A DNA stretch of 64,000 bases from Myxococcales bacterium (GCA_020632975.1 JACKEL010000008.1:186001-250000); one strand, 5' to 3'; positions 38,027 to 46,196 are shown, numbered from the stretch's first letter. Translations and numbers: made by a program. Notes: generated from the letters alone by a model not told the origin.

Positions 38027-38388
38027 CTTTGGGTGCTCCTCTCCTTGTCTTGCGAATCCGTCTCCCACAAGGCGACACATGGACGAAAACGATCCTGTGG
38101 TTGTTCAATTGCACCACCTCATGACGTTTAGGCAACACCAAAACATTTGCAAGTCGAGTGTGCATGTTCAGGAAAAACCACCCACGCACAAAAACACCGT
38201 CCACACAAAAATCATAAACCACGAACTTCCAAAGACTTCCTCTCCCAAACACATCCTTCTGCGACGAAAAAAAAACATCATCCGCCCTCATGCGACGATC
38301 TTGCGACGTTCGTTTTCTACTCCTGAAAACAAGCAAGACGCGGCGCCAACGTAAGGCCCTCGTCATCACCCCCCAAAGGAGCGATCCA
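38027..38388. other. Divergent regulatory gap, caspase-STAND / serine hydrolase
   Basis: 362 bp with no gene. It must carry promoters for both divergent genes. A short inverted repeat, GTGGT and ACCAC 11 bases apart (38097-38117), lies about 70 bp before the caspase start. No clean -35/-10 pair is visible. The stretch 38150-38290 is unusually rich in AAAC and CCAC words. Confidence 0.4.
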
Positions 38389-39804
38389 ATGAAGATCAAA
38401 GCATTTTTCTGTAGCTTGGCACTGAGCGCAGCCCTTACAGCCTGCGGTGTAGAAGGACCTTCCGTAGAACAAAAAACAAATCCCTTAACTGTGCAAACCA
38501 CAACAACGGGTTTGCCCTCCCCCTCTTTAGGTTTCGAGCCAACGCCCCAATACACCGTAAATACCACGGTGTTTCGAAACAGGATCAATCAATATTTTGC
38601 CACCGACAACAAAGTAAAAGGTTACCAAGTCACGCTGATCCAAGGCCAGTCCATAAGGGCCGAAGTTGCGGGCGGTTACGCGACACTAGAAAACAGTGAT
38701 AACCGAAGCGTCAAGCTCGATGCCATGACCACTTCGCACTACGCAAATGTCGGTAGTTCGGCAAAGTTCCCCTCCGCAATTGGTCTGCTCGCAACCATGG
38801 CAAGCAAACCCGGCGGCATCCCCTTCTACTTGGATCGTCAAATCTGGTACTACCTGCCCAAGGCTTGGCGCGATGTCTCACATAGCAGCATCTACTGGCT
38901 TACGTTCCGCGACTTGATCACGCACCGTTCAGGACTTCCCACCCAAAACGTCAATCGTATCAGCGACATCCTCAAAGGTGGCGTCCAAGAACTCAAATTT
39001 GACGTGAACACGCAAACATGGAGCTGTCCCTTCGATGGCAACACAAACGTTCCAACACACGCAGGTTACTGCCGTGGTGTCCGTCGATACAGCAACTTGA
39101 ACTTCAAACTTTTGGGTTACCTCGTCGCTGCTCTAGATAGCCCCACCTTGCGCGCTACCGTGGACAACCTTGACCCTGAAGACGCTCAAATCGATGATGT
39201 GCTCGGTAAACACTTTGAGAAGGTCATGAACGACCGCGTCTTTAGCAAAGTCAGCCAAGGGATTACACCCTCTTGCGACGCAACCAACGAACTGACCAGC
39301 AAACAAGTGCCTATCGCTTTGATGTATGCATCTGCGACAGACTTTGCACCCGGTTACATCTACTCCACCAAAGATGCACTCGAAGATATGCTCGGCTCTC
39401 GTCACTGTCGTGCACAAGGTGGTTGGTACTATAGCTCAAAAGCACTGGCCTACTTGCTCGGAACCCTCGAAACCACGGACAAGATCATCCCTCGTGATAT
39501 CTACCGTCAGTTGGCTGAACCCAAAGGTACCTACGAGCAAATCGAACAACGCATGGCTTGGTCCAGCGCCCTCAACCTCTCAGGTAGCGTTCTGAAAACC
39601 TACTTCGCTTGGAATTACGTGCCCTTTCACAACGGAAGCCAACCCGTGACCGTCGATGGTCGCACTGTCCTCGGTCGCTCCGCCATCCTTCGACTCCCCA
39701 TGGGATACCACGCAGTCGGTATCATCAACTCTGGCGGCATGGAATCTTCGACCATCGCTGCTCGCCTCAAAGATGCTTTCGCTGCTTCTGTAGTCGCCCC
39801 CTAA
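38389..39804 (+). CDS. Serine-hydrolase lipoprotein (beta-lactamase / PBP4* family)
   Basis: 471 residues. ATG 38389 with AAAGGAG at 38375-38381. Lipoprotein signal ending LTAC (Cys19). The beta-lactamase fold carries SSAK (Ser123, Lys126, the SxxK nucleophile motif), LITHRSGLP and YSN in RRYSNLNF, the second catalytic motif. This matches class C beta-lactamase-related esterases and D-aminopeptidases more than drug-resistance enzymes. Likely anchored in the envelope and acting on peptidoglycan peptides or esters; substrate unknown. Its last codons and stop (GTAGTCGCCCCC TAA) overlap a degenerate unit of the palindromic repeat that follows, so the 3' end may have been reshaped by it. Divergent from the caspase-STAND gene. 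Confidence 0.88.
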   Translation: MKIKAFFCSLALSAALTACGVEGPSVEQKTNPLTVQTTTTGLPSPSLGFEPTPQYTVNTTVFRNRINQYFATDNKVKGYQVTLIQGQSIRAEVAGGYATLENSDNRSVKLDAMTTSHYANVGSSAKFPSAIGLLATMASKPGGIPFYLDRQIWYYLPKAWRDVSHSSIYWLTFRDLITHRSGLPTQNVNRISDILKGGVQELKFDVNTQTWSCPFDGNTNVPTHAGYCRGVRRYSNLNFKLLGYLVAALDSPTLRATVDNLDPEDAQIDDVLGKHFEKVMNDRVFSKVSQGITPSCDATNELTSKQVPIALMYASATDFAPGYIYSTKDALEDMLGSRHCRAQGGWYYSSKALAYLLGTLETTDKIIPRDIYRQLAEPKGTYEQIEQRMAWSSALNLSGSVLKTYFAWNYVPFHNGSQPVTVDGRTVLGRSAILRLPMGYHAVGIINSGGMESSTIAARLKDAFAASVVAP

Positions 39805-39920
39805 TATATCGGGATCTAGGATAGGTTTCGGGCGACCACGGAGGGTCGCCCCCCATATACCGATATCCATGATGGATTCGGGCGACCACGGAGGGTCGCC
39901 CCAGATATACCGATATCCAA
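39791..39920. repeat. Palindromic REP-like repeat cluster B
   Basis: Two good hairpin units, 39830-39852 and 39880-39902 (50-bp period), with stem GGGCGACC / GGTCGCCC and loop ACGGAG, each followed by ATATACCGATATCC. A decayed half unit (TCGCCCC then ATATATCGGGATC) begins inside the end of the hydrolase gene. Same family as cluster A at 33029-33205. Confidence 0.85.
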
Positions 39921-39928
39921 TTATTATA

Positions 39929-40158
39929 GGGGCGGGCCTCTGTGCCACCTGTACCAACTAATTCCTACCTCATTGATAATAAAAGAGAAAATCAAATAGA
40001 TTTCTTTGGAAAATCACGAGAGTTTGTAAAGTGACTTCCCGAACCAAGGGAGTTTGCGAAAAAATCGTCTGATGTGACGAAGTTTTACGTTCGAAAATAA
40101 CCTATCTTTTTCATATAGTTGATAATTAGTTGGTACAGATGGCCTCTGTGCCCGCCCC
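39929..40158. mobile_element. MITE-like element with 35-bp terminal inverted repeats
   Basis: Left end 39929-39963 and right end 40124-40158 are inverted copies. They share GGGGCGGGC at the outside and CTGTACCAACTAATT at the inside, with a six-base loop between that is itself inverted (CTCTGT versus ACAGAG). The 160-bp interior is AT-rich and non-coding. No transposase is present, so it would be non-autonomous. The GGGGCG outer ends resemble the hairpin units next to it. Confidence 0.65.
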
Positions 40159-40330
40159 CCATCATTTCCATCATTTCCCCATCATTTCCCCCATCATTTC
40201 CCCCATCATTTCCCCCCATCATTTTCCCCCATCATTTCCCCACATCATCCGCCCATCATCCGCCCATCATCCGCCTGTCATCCGCCTGTCGATCGTCCAT
40301 CATTCCCCGCTCTGTCATCATCCCTCCATC
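40157..40330. repeat. Satellite-like imperfect tandem array
   Basis: About seven units close to CCCCATCATTTCC (12-14 bp) followed by three or four CATCATCCGCC-type units and decaying copies. Strongly strand-asymmetric (pyrimidine-rich top strand). It abuts the MITE-like element. No gene; open frames through it are repeat artefacts. Confidence 0.85.
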
Positions 40331-40399
40331 GTCTTCCCTCTGTACCCTCCTGAAAATACCCACAACACTTTTCTTTGGCACAACACATCTCAGATTGAA

Positions 40400-40435
40400 G
40401 AAGAAAGCCCCCAAGTATGCTTGGGGGCTTTCTTC
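40400..40435. terminator. Bidirectional rho-independent terminator
   Basis: Perfect 16-bp stem (core AAAGCCCCCAAG) with a four-base TATG loop. It gives a U-rich tail on both strands. It isolates yigZ from the repeat region. Confidence 0.85.
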
Positions 40436-40463
40436 TTTGGTATAGTTTGAGGTACAAAGACCT

Positions 40464-40526
40464 CGAACATCGGGAGATTCAACCGATGTTCGCCGAGGTT
40501 TAAGAGAAAGAGGTGCTTGAGCACCT
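40464..40526 (+). promoter_or_regulatory. Two hairpins in the yigZ leader
   Basis: First hairpin 40464-40492: 10-bp perfect stem CGAACATCGG with a nine-base loop. Second 40511-40526: AGGTGC, TTGA loop, GCACCT. The second ends five bases before GGAGAGGAG, the yigZ ribosome site. They could stabilise the mRNA or control initiation; no known riboswitch pattern was recognised. Confidence 0.5.
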
Positions 40527-40542
40527 TGGGAGAGGAGCAACG

Positions 40543-41163
40543 ATGGGAAAGCCGCGCTATCCGATCCCCGCGGAATGGACGCGGGTAGAGACCATGGAAA
40601 AAGGTTCTCGTTTTATTGCGACGGGTCAATGTGCCTCCACGGTCAAAGATGCAGAAGCCTTTGTTGCTTCGATTCGTTCGGAGTTTCCTGACGCAACGCA
40701 CAACTGCCCAGCTTTTCGTGTAGGTTATGGAAACACGATCACCGAGTGGGCCAGCGACGATGGAGAACCTTCGGGAACTGCGGGACGCCCGATGTTAAGC
40801 GTGTTGCAAGGGCAAGATTTAGGTGATGTGGTGGTCGTGGTAACGCGCTACTTTGGGGGCACAAAGCTTGGAACAGGCGGGCTTGTCCGCGCTTACAGTG
40901 GTGCAGTCAAAGCTTGGTTGGATGAGTTACCCGTCAAGATGCAAGTGGAGTGCGTGACGCGTTTGATGTCTGTTGACTACGGTCGATACGCAGGAATCAA
41001 AGAGTTGCTAGCAGAGTACGAAGCAGAGATCACAGAAGAAGACTTTGGGGGAGACATCTCGCTGACCTTTTCGATGCCCGTGGATCGTATCGAAGAGTTC
41101 GATGCGGTCTTGACGGACACATCGCTGGGTCAGCTGATCGCGATGACCTTGGAAGAGAACTAA
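40543..41163 (+). CDS. yigZ: YigZ / IMPACT family protein
   Basis: 206 residues. ATG 40543 follows GAGGAG; an in-frame codon at 40513 is less likely. The N-terminal IMPACT domain shows the conserved run SRFIATG, HNCPAFRVG, SDDGEPSGTAGRPML, VVVTRYFGGTKLGTGGLVRAYS. The C-terminal half (VDYGRYAGIKELL, FGGDISLTFSMP) matches the EF-G-like second domain of bacterial YigZ. Eukaryotic IMPACT regulates Gcn2; the bacterial protein is thought to act on translation or nucleic acids, but its function is not established. Transcriptionally isolated by terminators on both sides. Confidence 0.93.
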   Translation: MGKPRYPIPAEWTRVETMEKGSRFIATGQCASTVKDAEAFVASIRSEFPDATHNCPAFRVGYGNTITEWASDDGEPSGTAGRPMLSVLQGQDLGDVVVVVTRYFGGTKLGTGGLVRAYSGAVKAWLDELPVKMQVECVTRLMSVDYGRYAGIKELLAEYEAEITEEDFGGDISLTFSMPVDRIEEFDAVLTDTSLGQLIAMTLEEN

Positions 41164-41246
41164 GTTACCCAGAAGAAGAGAACTAAGCCATCTCAGAAGA
41201 GAAGCAAGCCATCTCAGAAGAGAAGCAAGCCACCCCAGAGGAGAGT
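41150..41246 (+). repeat. 21-bp tandem duplication of the yigZ 3' end
   Basis: The gene ends GAAGAGAACTAAG. Beyond the stop the word recurs as GAAGAGAACTAAG, then twice as GAAGAGAAGCAAG inside an exact 21-bp unit beginning CCATCTCAG (41188-41208, 41209-41229), then a decayed copy. It appears to have grown out of the coding end by slippage. Confidence 0.75.
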
Positions 41247-41324
41247 TCGTTCGAAAGGGACGTGGTAAAACACGAAGGGATGTGGGGGAGTGCAAGGTGG
41301 GAGGGTGTTGTTGAAATAAAAAAA

Positions 41325-41372
41325 GGGCGTTGTCTTTAGGCCCGCATCATGCGGGGGAGACAACACCCTTTT
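41325..41372. terminator. Compound hairpin terminator after yigZ
   Basis: Outer stem GGGCGTTGTCT with AGACAACACCC (one mismatch) encloses a second perfect stem, CCCGCAT-C-ATGCGGG. TTTT follows on the plus strand and an A-run precedes it, so it can serve both yigZ and leftward transcripts. Confidence 0.8.
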
Positions 41373-41505
41373 GGATGGAAAGCTATCTATTTGAAAGAAA
41401 CCAAAAACCCTTTCCCTCTTTCTTTTTTCATCTTGATGGAGAGACATTTCCAAAGCTACCGATGTCTCGAAGCTTTCATCTCTCAGAGAAAACATCATTC
41501 ACGAA

Positions 41506-41533
41506 CGAAAAAGAAGGCAACCCCGAAGGGTTG
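41506..41533 (-). terminator. UUCG-loop terminator of the Cys-periodic protein gene
   Basis: On the minus strand, CAACCC, loop TTCG, GGGTTG, then CCTTCTTTTTC. A UUCG tetraloop with a short stem and T-rich tail, 37 bases past the stop. Confidence 0.7.
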
Positions 41534-41569
41534 AGGGATAGGGTTGGGGACCTGCGAGTTCTCGCTTGA

Positions 41570-42034
41570 TTAGTTGGCGAGTTGCGATGCGCAAGTTTGT
41601 GCGGACTTTTTGAAGTGTTTTGCGGCACACTTCAGGGCAGTACCAGCGGAACGAGCAGTCAACAAGCGAGCGCTTTTGCACACTGCGAAAGCAGATTGTT
41701 GACGGGCTTCGTCTTTGCAAGCGCGTTTTACTGCACGGGCTTGCTTTTTACACTTACGCTCTGCCGCGCCTTTGAGCTTGCGGCAGTCTTTCACCGCGGA
41801 GCGCTTGGCTTTACGACAAGCTTTGAGCGCCTTGCGATGGGCTTTACAGGTCTTGATCTGTTTGCCTAAGGCGCGGAAGAGGTTGGTCGCATCCTTGCGA
41901 CACTCTTTGTCTTTTGCAGCAGACTTTGCGTCTTGTTGAAGCTGCGACTGACAGCTATCCGCTTTTGCAGCGGGGCTCATCAATACGATGCTTGCGAGTG
42001 CTACAGAAGAAAGAACGATTTTCAATGATTTCAT
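41570..42034 (-). CDS. Secreted Cys-periodic basic protein, unknown
   Basis: 154 residues. Signal peptide MKSLKIVLSSVALASIVLMS, probable cut after AKA (residue 25). The mature 129 residues are almost entirely Lys, Arg, Ala and Cys. Ten cysteines lie at 28, 45, 63, 73, 84, 95, 106, 119, 136 and 148; four consecutive ones are exactly 11 residues apart. The composition predicts long helices, and an 11-residue period puts the cysteines on one face. They could be disulfide staples between helices or a metal-binding stripe. No family was recognised. ATG 42034 follows AAGGAG; it has its own terminator, and a 448-bp gap lies upstream. Confidence 0.75.
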   Translation of the reverse strand: MKSLKIVLSSVALASIVLMSPAAKADSCQSQLQQDAKSAAKDKECRKDATNLFRALGKQIKTCKAHRKALKACRKAKRSAVKDCRKLKGAAERKCKKQARAVKRACKDEARQQSAFAVCKSARLLTARSAGTALKCAAKHFKKSAQTCASQLAN

Positions 42035-42482
42035 GGCTTAGAACTCCTTGTTTTAGGGAGTTTGGACAGACCTCTTGCCTCTCCAACAAGAACTCCCTTG
42101 TGTTTTGCTTCGTGGCCTCGGTCACTTGAGGCCTCGTTTGTTTCTGAGTCTGGGTGTAACAAGCGATCGTCGCAAAAACGTCGCAAGCGAAAAAAAAAGA
42201 ACAGCCGATCGTCGCATAGCGATCTGATCCAAAGATCACGCTCAAAGATCACTACCCAAAGATCCCTTGCATCTTGATGCGGGGACATTGTGTTGTGCGT
42301 TCGGTGCCTGTATATCGAGCGTTGGAAAAGAAGCTGTATATGTGGGTTCTGTGCACCAAGAGAAAGCAACAGATCTCCAAAAGGCCCACAGCAGCGCATA
42401 TTCAGAGGAAGGTCACACGTTGGCCGAAGCCTCAAAAAGAAGCATAAGAAGCCAAACAGACGTTTGAGCGGGAGGTTTTTCG
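42035..42482. other. Divergent gap, Cys-periodic protein / DUF423
   Basis: 448 bp without a supported gene. Short repeats are present: GATCGTCGCA twice (about 42163 and 42211) and AAAGATCAC / AAAGATC three times between 42231 and 42262. These could be regulator sites but match no motif I know. Promoters for both neighbours should be here. Confidence 0.4.
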
Positions 42483-42863
42483 ATGAATTGGACACAATGG
42501 GCTTGGATTGGCGGCGCATTTTACGGGATGACGGGCGTGATCCTGGGTGCTTTTGGCGCGCACGCTCTACGAGGCAAACTTGCAGAACGCAGCATGGATG
42601 CTTTTGTCACAGCAACACGTTACCAACTCACCCATGCGGTGGTGCTTTTGGTGATCGCGCTCTTGTTGACGCGTTTGCCTTCGACTTGGCTCAAAGCCAG
42701 CGCTGGACTCCTTCTTGGAGGCGTCCTTTTGTTTTCAGGCTCGATCTATTTGCTGACGTTGGTCAAACTTCGGGTGGGCGTGATCACACCGATCGGTGGG
42801 CTGCTTTTGATCTGCGGTTGGCTGTGTTTGTTGGTGGCGGGATTTTCGAGCAAACTCAACTAA
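42483..42863 (+). CDS. DUF423 family small membrane protein
   Basis: 126 residues with four hydrophobic helices. The opening block WIGGAFYGMTGVILGAFGAHALRGKL and the later FETATRYQLTHA-like FVTATRYQLTHAVVLL are the DUF423 (YgdD) signature. Function of the family is unknown; it sits in the inner membrane. ATG 42483 follows GGGAGG. Its last four bases overlap the stop of the convergent Maf gene. Confidence 0.9.
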   Translation: MNWTQWAWIGGAFYGMTGVILGAFGAHALRGKLAERSMDAFVTATRYQLTHAVVLLVIALLLTRLPSTWLKASAGLLLGGVLLFSGSIYLLTLVKLRVGVITPIGGLLLICGWLCLLVAGFSSKLN

Positions 42864-43477
42864 TCTTGTGAGACTTCTTCCGTATCCTCCCAAGGATAGG
42901 ACATCCCCGCGGCTTCCAAGAGCGACACCACGCCCATCAAAGGAAGCCCGATAATCGCTGTGTAATCTTCCCCGTCGATCGATTCAAAAAGAGCGATCCC
43001 TTCAGACTCGATCTTGAAAGACCCCGCACAATCGAGAGGTTGATCGCGCTGGACATAGCATTTGATCTGTTCCTCTCGCAATGGTCGCATCTTCAGCGTA
43101 TGCAACGACGTATGAACCCATGCTTCCGAAGTTACAGCATCGACCAAAGCCACAGACGTCCACAAACGCAAAGCGCGTCCAGCGGTCGCTTGTAACTGCG
43201 CACAAGCCCGTTCAACCGTGCCAGGTTTATGTAGGATCTCTCCGTCAAGTTCGGCCACTTGGTCGCTTCCCAAGATCAAGGCTTGAGGGTATCGCTCACA
43301 CAACGCCCGTGCTTTGGCCTCTGCAAGTTCTTCTGCGAGTGGCTTTGGAGAAGACACACGCGCATGAAAAGGTGCTTCATCAAGACCAGGAGCACAGGCC
43401 TCATGGGGCAAGCCGATCTGTTTCAAAAGCGCGCGGCGATAAGAAGATGTCGAGGCAAGGATAACTTGTCGCGTCAC
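42860..43477 (-). CDS. maf: Maf-family nucleotide pyrophosphatase (YceF-like)
   Basis: 205 residues. Maf enzymes hydrolyse modified NTPs to NMPs and act in house-cleaning and septum control. LASTSSYRRALL is the nucleotide-binding N-terminus, AEAKA and the catalytic Asp72 in GSDQVAELDG follow. DCAGSFKIESEGIALF resembles the YceF (7-methyl-GTP) branch rather than YhdE. Position 3' to 3' with DUF423, sharing four bases. Confidence 0.92.
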   Translation of the reverse strand: MTRQVILASTSSYRRALLKQIGLPHEACAPGLDEAPFHARVSSPKPLAEELAEAKARALCERYPQALILGSDQVAELDGEILHKPGTVERACAQLQATAGRALRLWTSVALVDAVTSEAWVHTSLHTLKMRPLREEQIKCYVQRDQPLDCAGSFKIESEGIALFESIDGEDYTAIIGLPLMGVVSLLEAAGMSYPWEDTEEVSQD

Positions 43478-43589
43478 GAAAAATGACCTCCAAAAAGCCC
43501 ATAGATAGATCGCTCCCTTGTAGGGAAGGATGAAAAGATATCGATGGGATGGGGAAAAGAAGAAGAAAGAAGCGAGGAAGTAGAGGAGA

Positions 43590-46196
43590 TTAGCGACGAC
43601 GGCGACGCATCAAGGGGAGGAAGAAGAGCAACAACATCCAGAAAGGAAGGTTGGAAGAGTTGTTTTGCGCGACGTTACAACCGAAGGCTGGGGGCTGTGA
43701 GGGGCCTTGGTTGGGCGTGCTGGTGGTCTTCTCTTCGGTCATGTTTTGCTGGATGGTGGACCACTTCACTTGGCGGGTGTTGCCTTGTGTATCGGTCACG
43801 CGGACTTGGACTTGGGGATCTTGCAACTCTTTCACATTGATGGTGCCAGAGATCTCTTGCCACTGTCCGTTGATCTTCGCCTCATAGCGGAGTTCATCGC
43901 GGGAAGAAACAGCGTCATTACCCACAACGCGAATCACGCCATCTTTTTGGGTCAACTTCAACTGTGGTGCCACAGGGTCGAAGGTGAACTCCACTTTCAC
44001 AGGCTCTTCTTCGAGCGAGCGGTAATCGCCTTTGATACGAGCGCGGAGATAAACTTGGTGTTTACCAAGGAGGGCCAAGAAACGGTTGCGAACGCGCAAA
44101 ACACCGTCAGGAGCGGTCTGGAAGCTCGACCAAGCACCGTAATCAACATAGTGTTGGTACTCAAGCTCGTGGGGTCCAAGGAACTGAGGAACAAGGATAC
44201 GAACTTCACCTGTGGGGGTGAGTTTACCTTTCACAGTCTTGGTCCAACCGGGGTTTTGTTGGTCAAGTTGCGCAGTGGTCATGGGACGCGGCAACAAGGG
44301 GATCGAGCTGGTCGACTTCATGGTCAACGCGAGGGTCAACCAGTCTTTACCAACGCCATCACGTTGGATGCTATCGATATTGATCGTGATGGGCACACCC
44401 AAAGCTTTGGAGATGCTATCCGAGATATCGATGGGGAAGCTGATCTTGTTGGTACCAAGGACTTGCGTAATCAAGGTCAACAAGGTGGGCAAGAGGCTGT
44501 TGATGTCGCTTGCGTCCACGAGGTTGGCTTGCTCAACGCGAGCGTTGGTCAAACTGAGGTTATCCGTATCGAAGGTTGCTTCAAGTGAGTTGTTGGGTGT
44601 GGTCATAATCGAAAGTCCGAGGTTCATATCCACAACAAGGCGGAACAAGCGGACAAAACGATCGTGCAAGAGCACAGACAACGAGATCCCCATGTCTTGG
44701 ACATAGAGTTGAAGCGTCGAGTCGGTTTTTCCATTGACTTGTTGACCCGTACCGAATTGTGCACGAGGTGCTTTGGTAGGTTGAAGCTCGATCATGACGG
44801 GCGCGTCTTGGGGAACGAGCTTGGTCAAGTTGGGTGCGAGGAGAGAGAAGATCCCTGCGTTCAAGGGGAAAGAACCACCGCTCAACTTGTACACGTCAGA
44901 AGAACTGATGCGCAAGCAGAGCAAACCAGTGTGGTAGATCGCCCACATCATACGGTTGGTTGCAGCTTTGGAAAGCGAAGCTGCAAGGTGATATTGACCG
45001 TTGAGTGCGGGAGCAGCAGAAGGTTTGTCTTGGGGCTCAGGACTCAAAGGAACGCATTTGTTTTGGGGGCTAGCTTCGAAGCCAGTGTCCATACCCAAGT
45101 TGAGACCGCCACTCACGACACCAAGTTGGGTTCCAGGACGCATCAACAAACCAAGAGGCGTTGCGCGATCCAAACCAGGGATACCGAAACCGCCAACGAC
45201 GGGACCAAGGGGAACTTGCATCTCGACGCGAGCATCTGCCAACAGGTCAAACTGCTTGACTTGGTTTTCGATGACACCGTTAAGAGCGCGGAAGATCAAG
45301 GGTTGGAGGAACTGTGTTCCGTTGATCGCACCAACGAGGACATTCACGATGGTGTTACAGAAGCCCGAACCAAGGTTGATTTTGACTTCTTGACCGAGGA
45401 TCTTGATCAAACCGATGGTCAAGTTTTGGCAACCTGCTTGCATCGTAAAGCGGGTACTTCCGCCTATATTGATACCATTGGGTGCAACCTTCATCCCGAC
45501 TTTGCCTGTTGCGGGGTCCGAGACGAACTGGAACTTGATGCTTCCAGAAAGGTTGGAGAGTTTCAATTGCAAGTTGGTGAGCGTGGTATTGACGTAACCA
45601 CAAGCGTCTCCACCAACAACAGGTACGCCGCGATAAATGCCACAAACGCCCAATTCAGGGGTTTGGCTGCGGACTTGAATCTCAGGAATCGAGAAAGAGA
45701 TCGTGACGCTGTTGTCTGTCTCATCCAACGTGATCTTGAGTGAGTTGGTTTCGAGGCGACCGCAGAAGTTGTTACCTTTGAGGGCCGCATAGTACCAGAA
45801 GCTACCAGAGGAAGGCAAAGGCCCCGTACAACCGGCGCTAAGACCTTTTACAGTGGTTGTACAGTTGTTACCGTTGGGCTTGGTCCCGCCACCTTGGGGA
45901 GAATTTCCAAGTGCTTGGTCGGGGATCACGATCCCAGTGCCGCCACAATCGAGCTGTTGGCCCGTTTTTGCTAGGACACTCTCAAGGATCGGCTTGAGGT
46001 TTTGTGCAATAAAGTCGAACCCTTGTTGAGTAATCCGAGTTCGGATGCCGTTCGCTAGGGGCGTTCCCTGGAATTGATAGTTGGGATCACCACCACACGT
46101 TGTTGCACACCCGCCACATCCCAAACCGCTACCTGAGCAGCTTGCGAGAAACATGGCGAGCCCGAAAAAGGCCACTCGAAAATCCATGCGCTTCAT
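43590..46196 (-). CDS. Large surface lipoprotein with MYXO-CTERM-like tail
   Basis: 868 residues. ATG 46196 with GGAGG 11 bases upstream. A lipobox (FLASC) ends the leader, followed by a Cys-rich start (GLGCGGCATTCGG). The body is beta-rich with long amphipathic segments (ISDSISKALGVPITINIDS), reminiscent of lipid-binding TULIP/BPI proteins, though this is only an impression. The last 30 residues have a Cys (FGCNVAQ), a hydrophobic helix (WMLLLFFLPL) and five arginines, the layout of MYXO-CTERM sorting signals. Having both a lipobox and a sorting tail is notable. Divergent from the small lipoprotein at 46339. Confidence 0.75.
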   Translation of the reverse strand: MKRMDFRVAFFGLAMFLASCSGSGLGCGGCATTCGGDPNYQFQGTPLANGIRTRITQQGFDFIAQNLKPILESVLAKTGQQLDCGGTGIVIPDQALGNSPQGGGTKPNGNNCTTTVKGLSAGCTGPLPSSGSFWYYAALKGNNFCGRLETNSLKITLDETDNSVTISFSIPEIQVRSQTPELGVCGIYRGVPVVGGDACGYVNTTLTNLQLKLSNLSGSIKFQFVSDPATGKVGMKVAPNGINIGGSTRFTMQAGCQNLTIGLIKILGQEVKINLGSGFCNTIVNVLVGAINGTQFLQPLIFRALNGVIENQVKQFDLLADARVEMQVPLGPVVGGFGIPGLDRATPLGLLMRPGTQLGVVSGGLNLGMDTGFEASPQNKCVPLSPEPQDKPSAAPALNGQYHLAASLSKAATNRMMWAIYHTGLLCLRISSSDVYKLSGGSFPLNAGIFSLLAPNLTKLVPQDAPVMIELQPTKAPRAQFGTGQQVNGKTDSTLQLYVQDMGISLSVLLHDRFVRLFRLVVDMNLGLSIMTTPNNSLEATFDTDNLSLTNARVEQANLVDASDINSLLPTLLTLITQVLGTNKISFPIDISDSISKALGVPITINIDSIQRDGVGKDWLTLALTMKSTSSIPLLPRPMTTAQLDQQNPGWTKTVKGKLTPTGEVRILVPQFLGPHELEYQHYVDYGAWSSFQTAPDGVLRVRNRFLALLGKHQVYLRARIKGDYRSLEEEPVKVEFTFDPVAPQLKLTQKDGVIRVVGNDAVSSRDELRYEAKINGQWQEISGTINVKELQDPQVQVRVTDTQGNTRQVKWSTIQQNMTEEKTTSTPNQGPSQPPAFGCNVAQNNSSNLPFWMLLLFFLPLMRRRRR

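Noticed and set aside
40157..40330. CRISPR array or gene in the satellite
   Set aside because: Units are head-to-tail with no spacers; translations are pure repeat.
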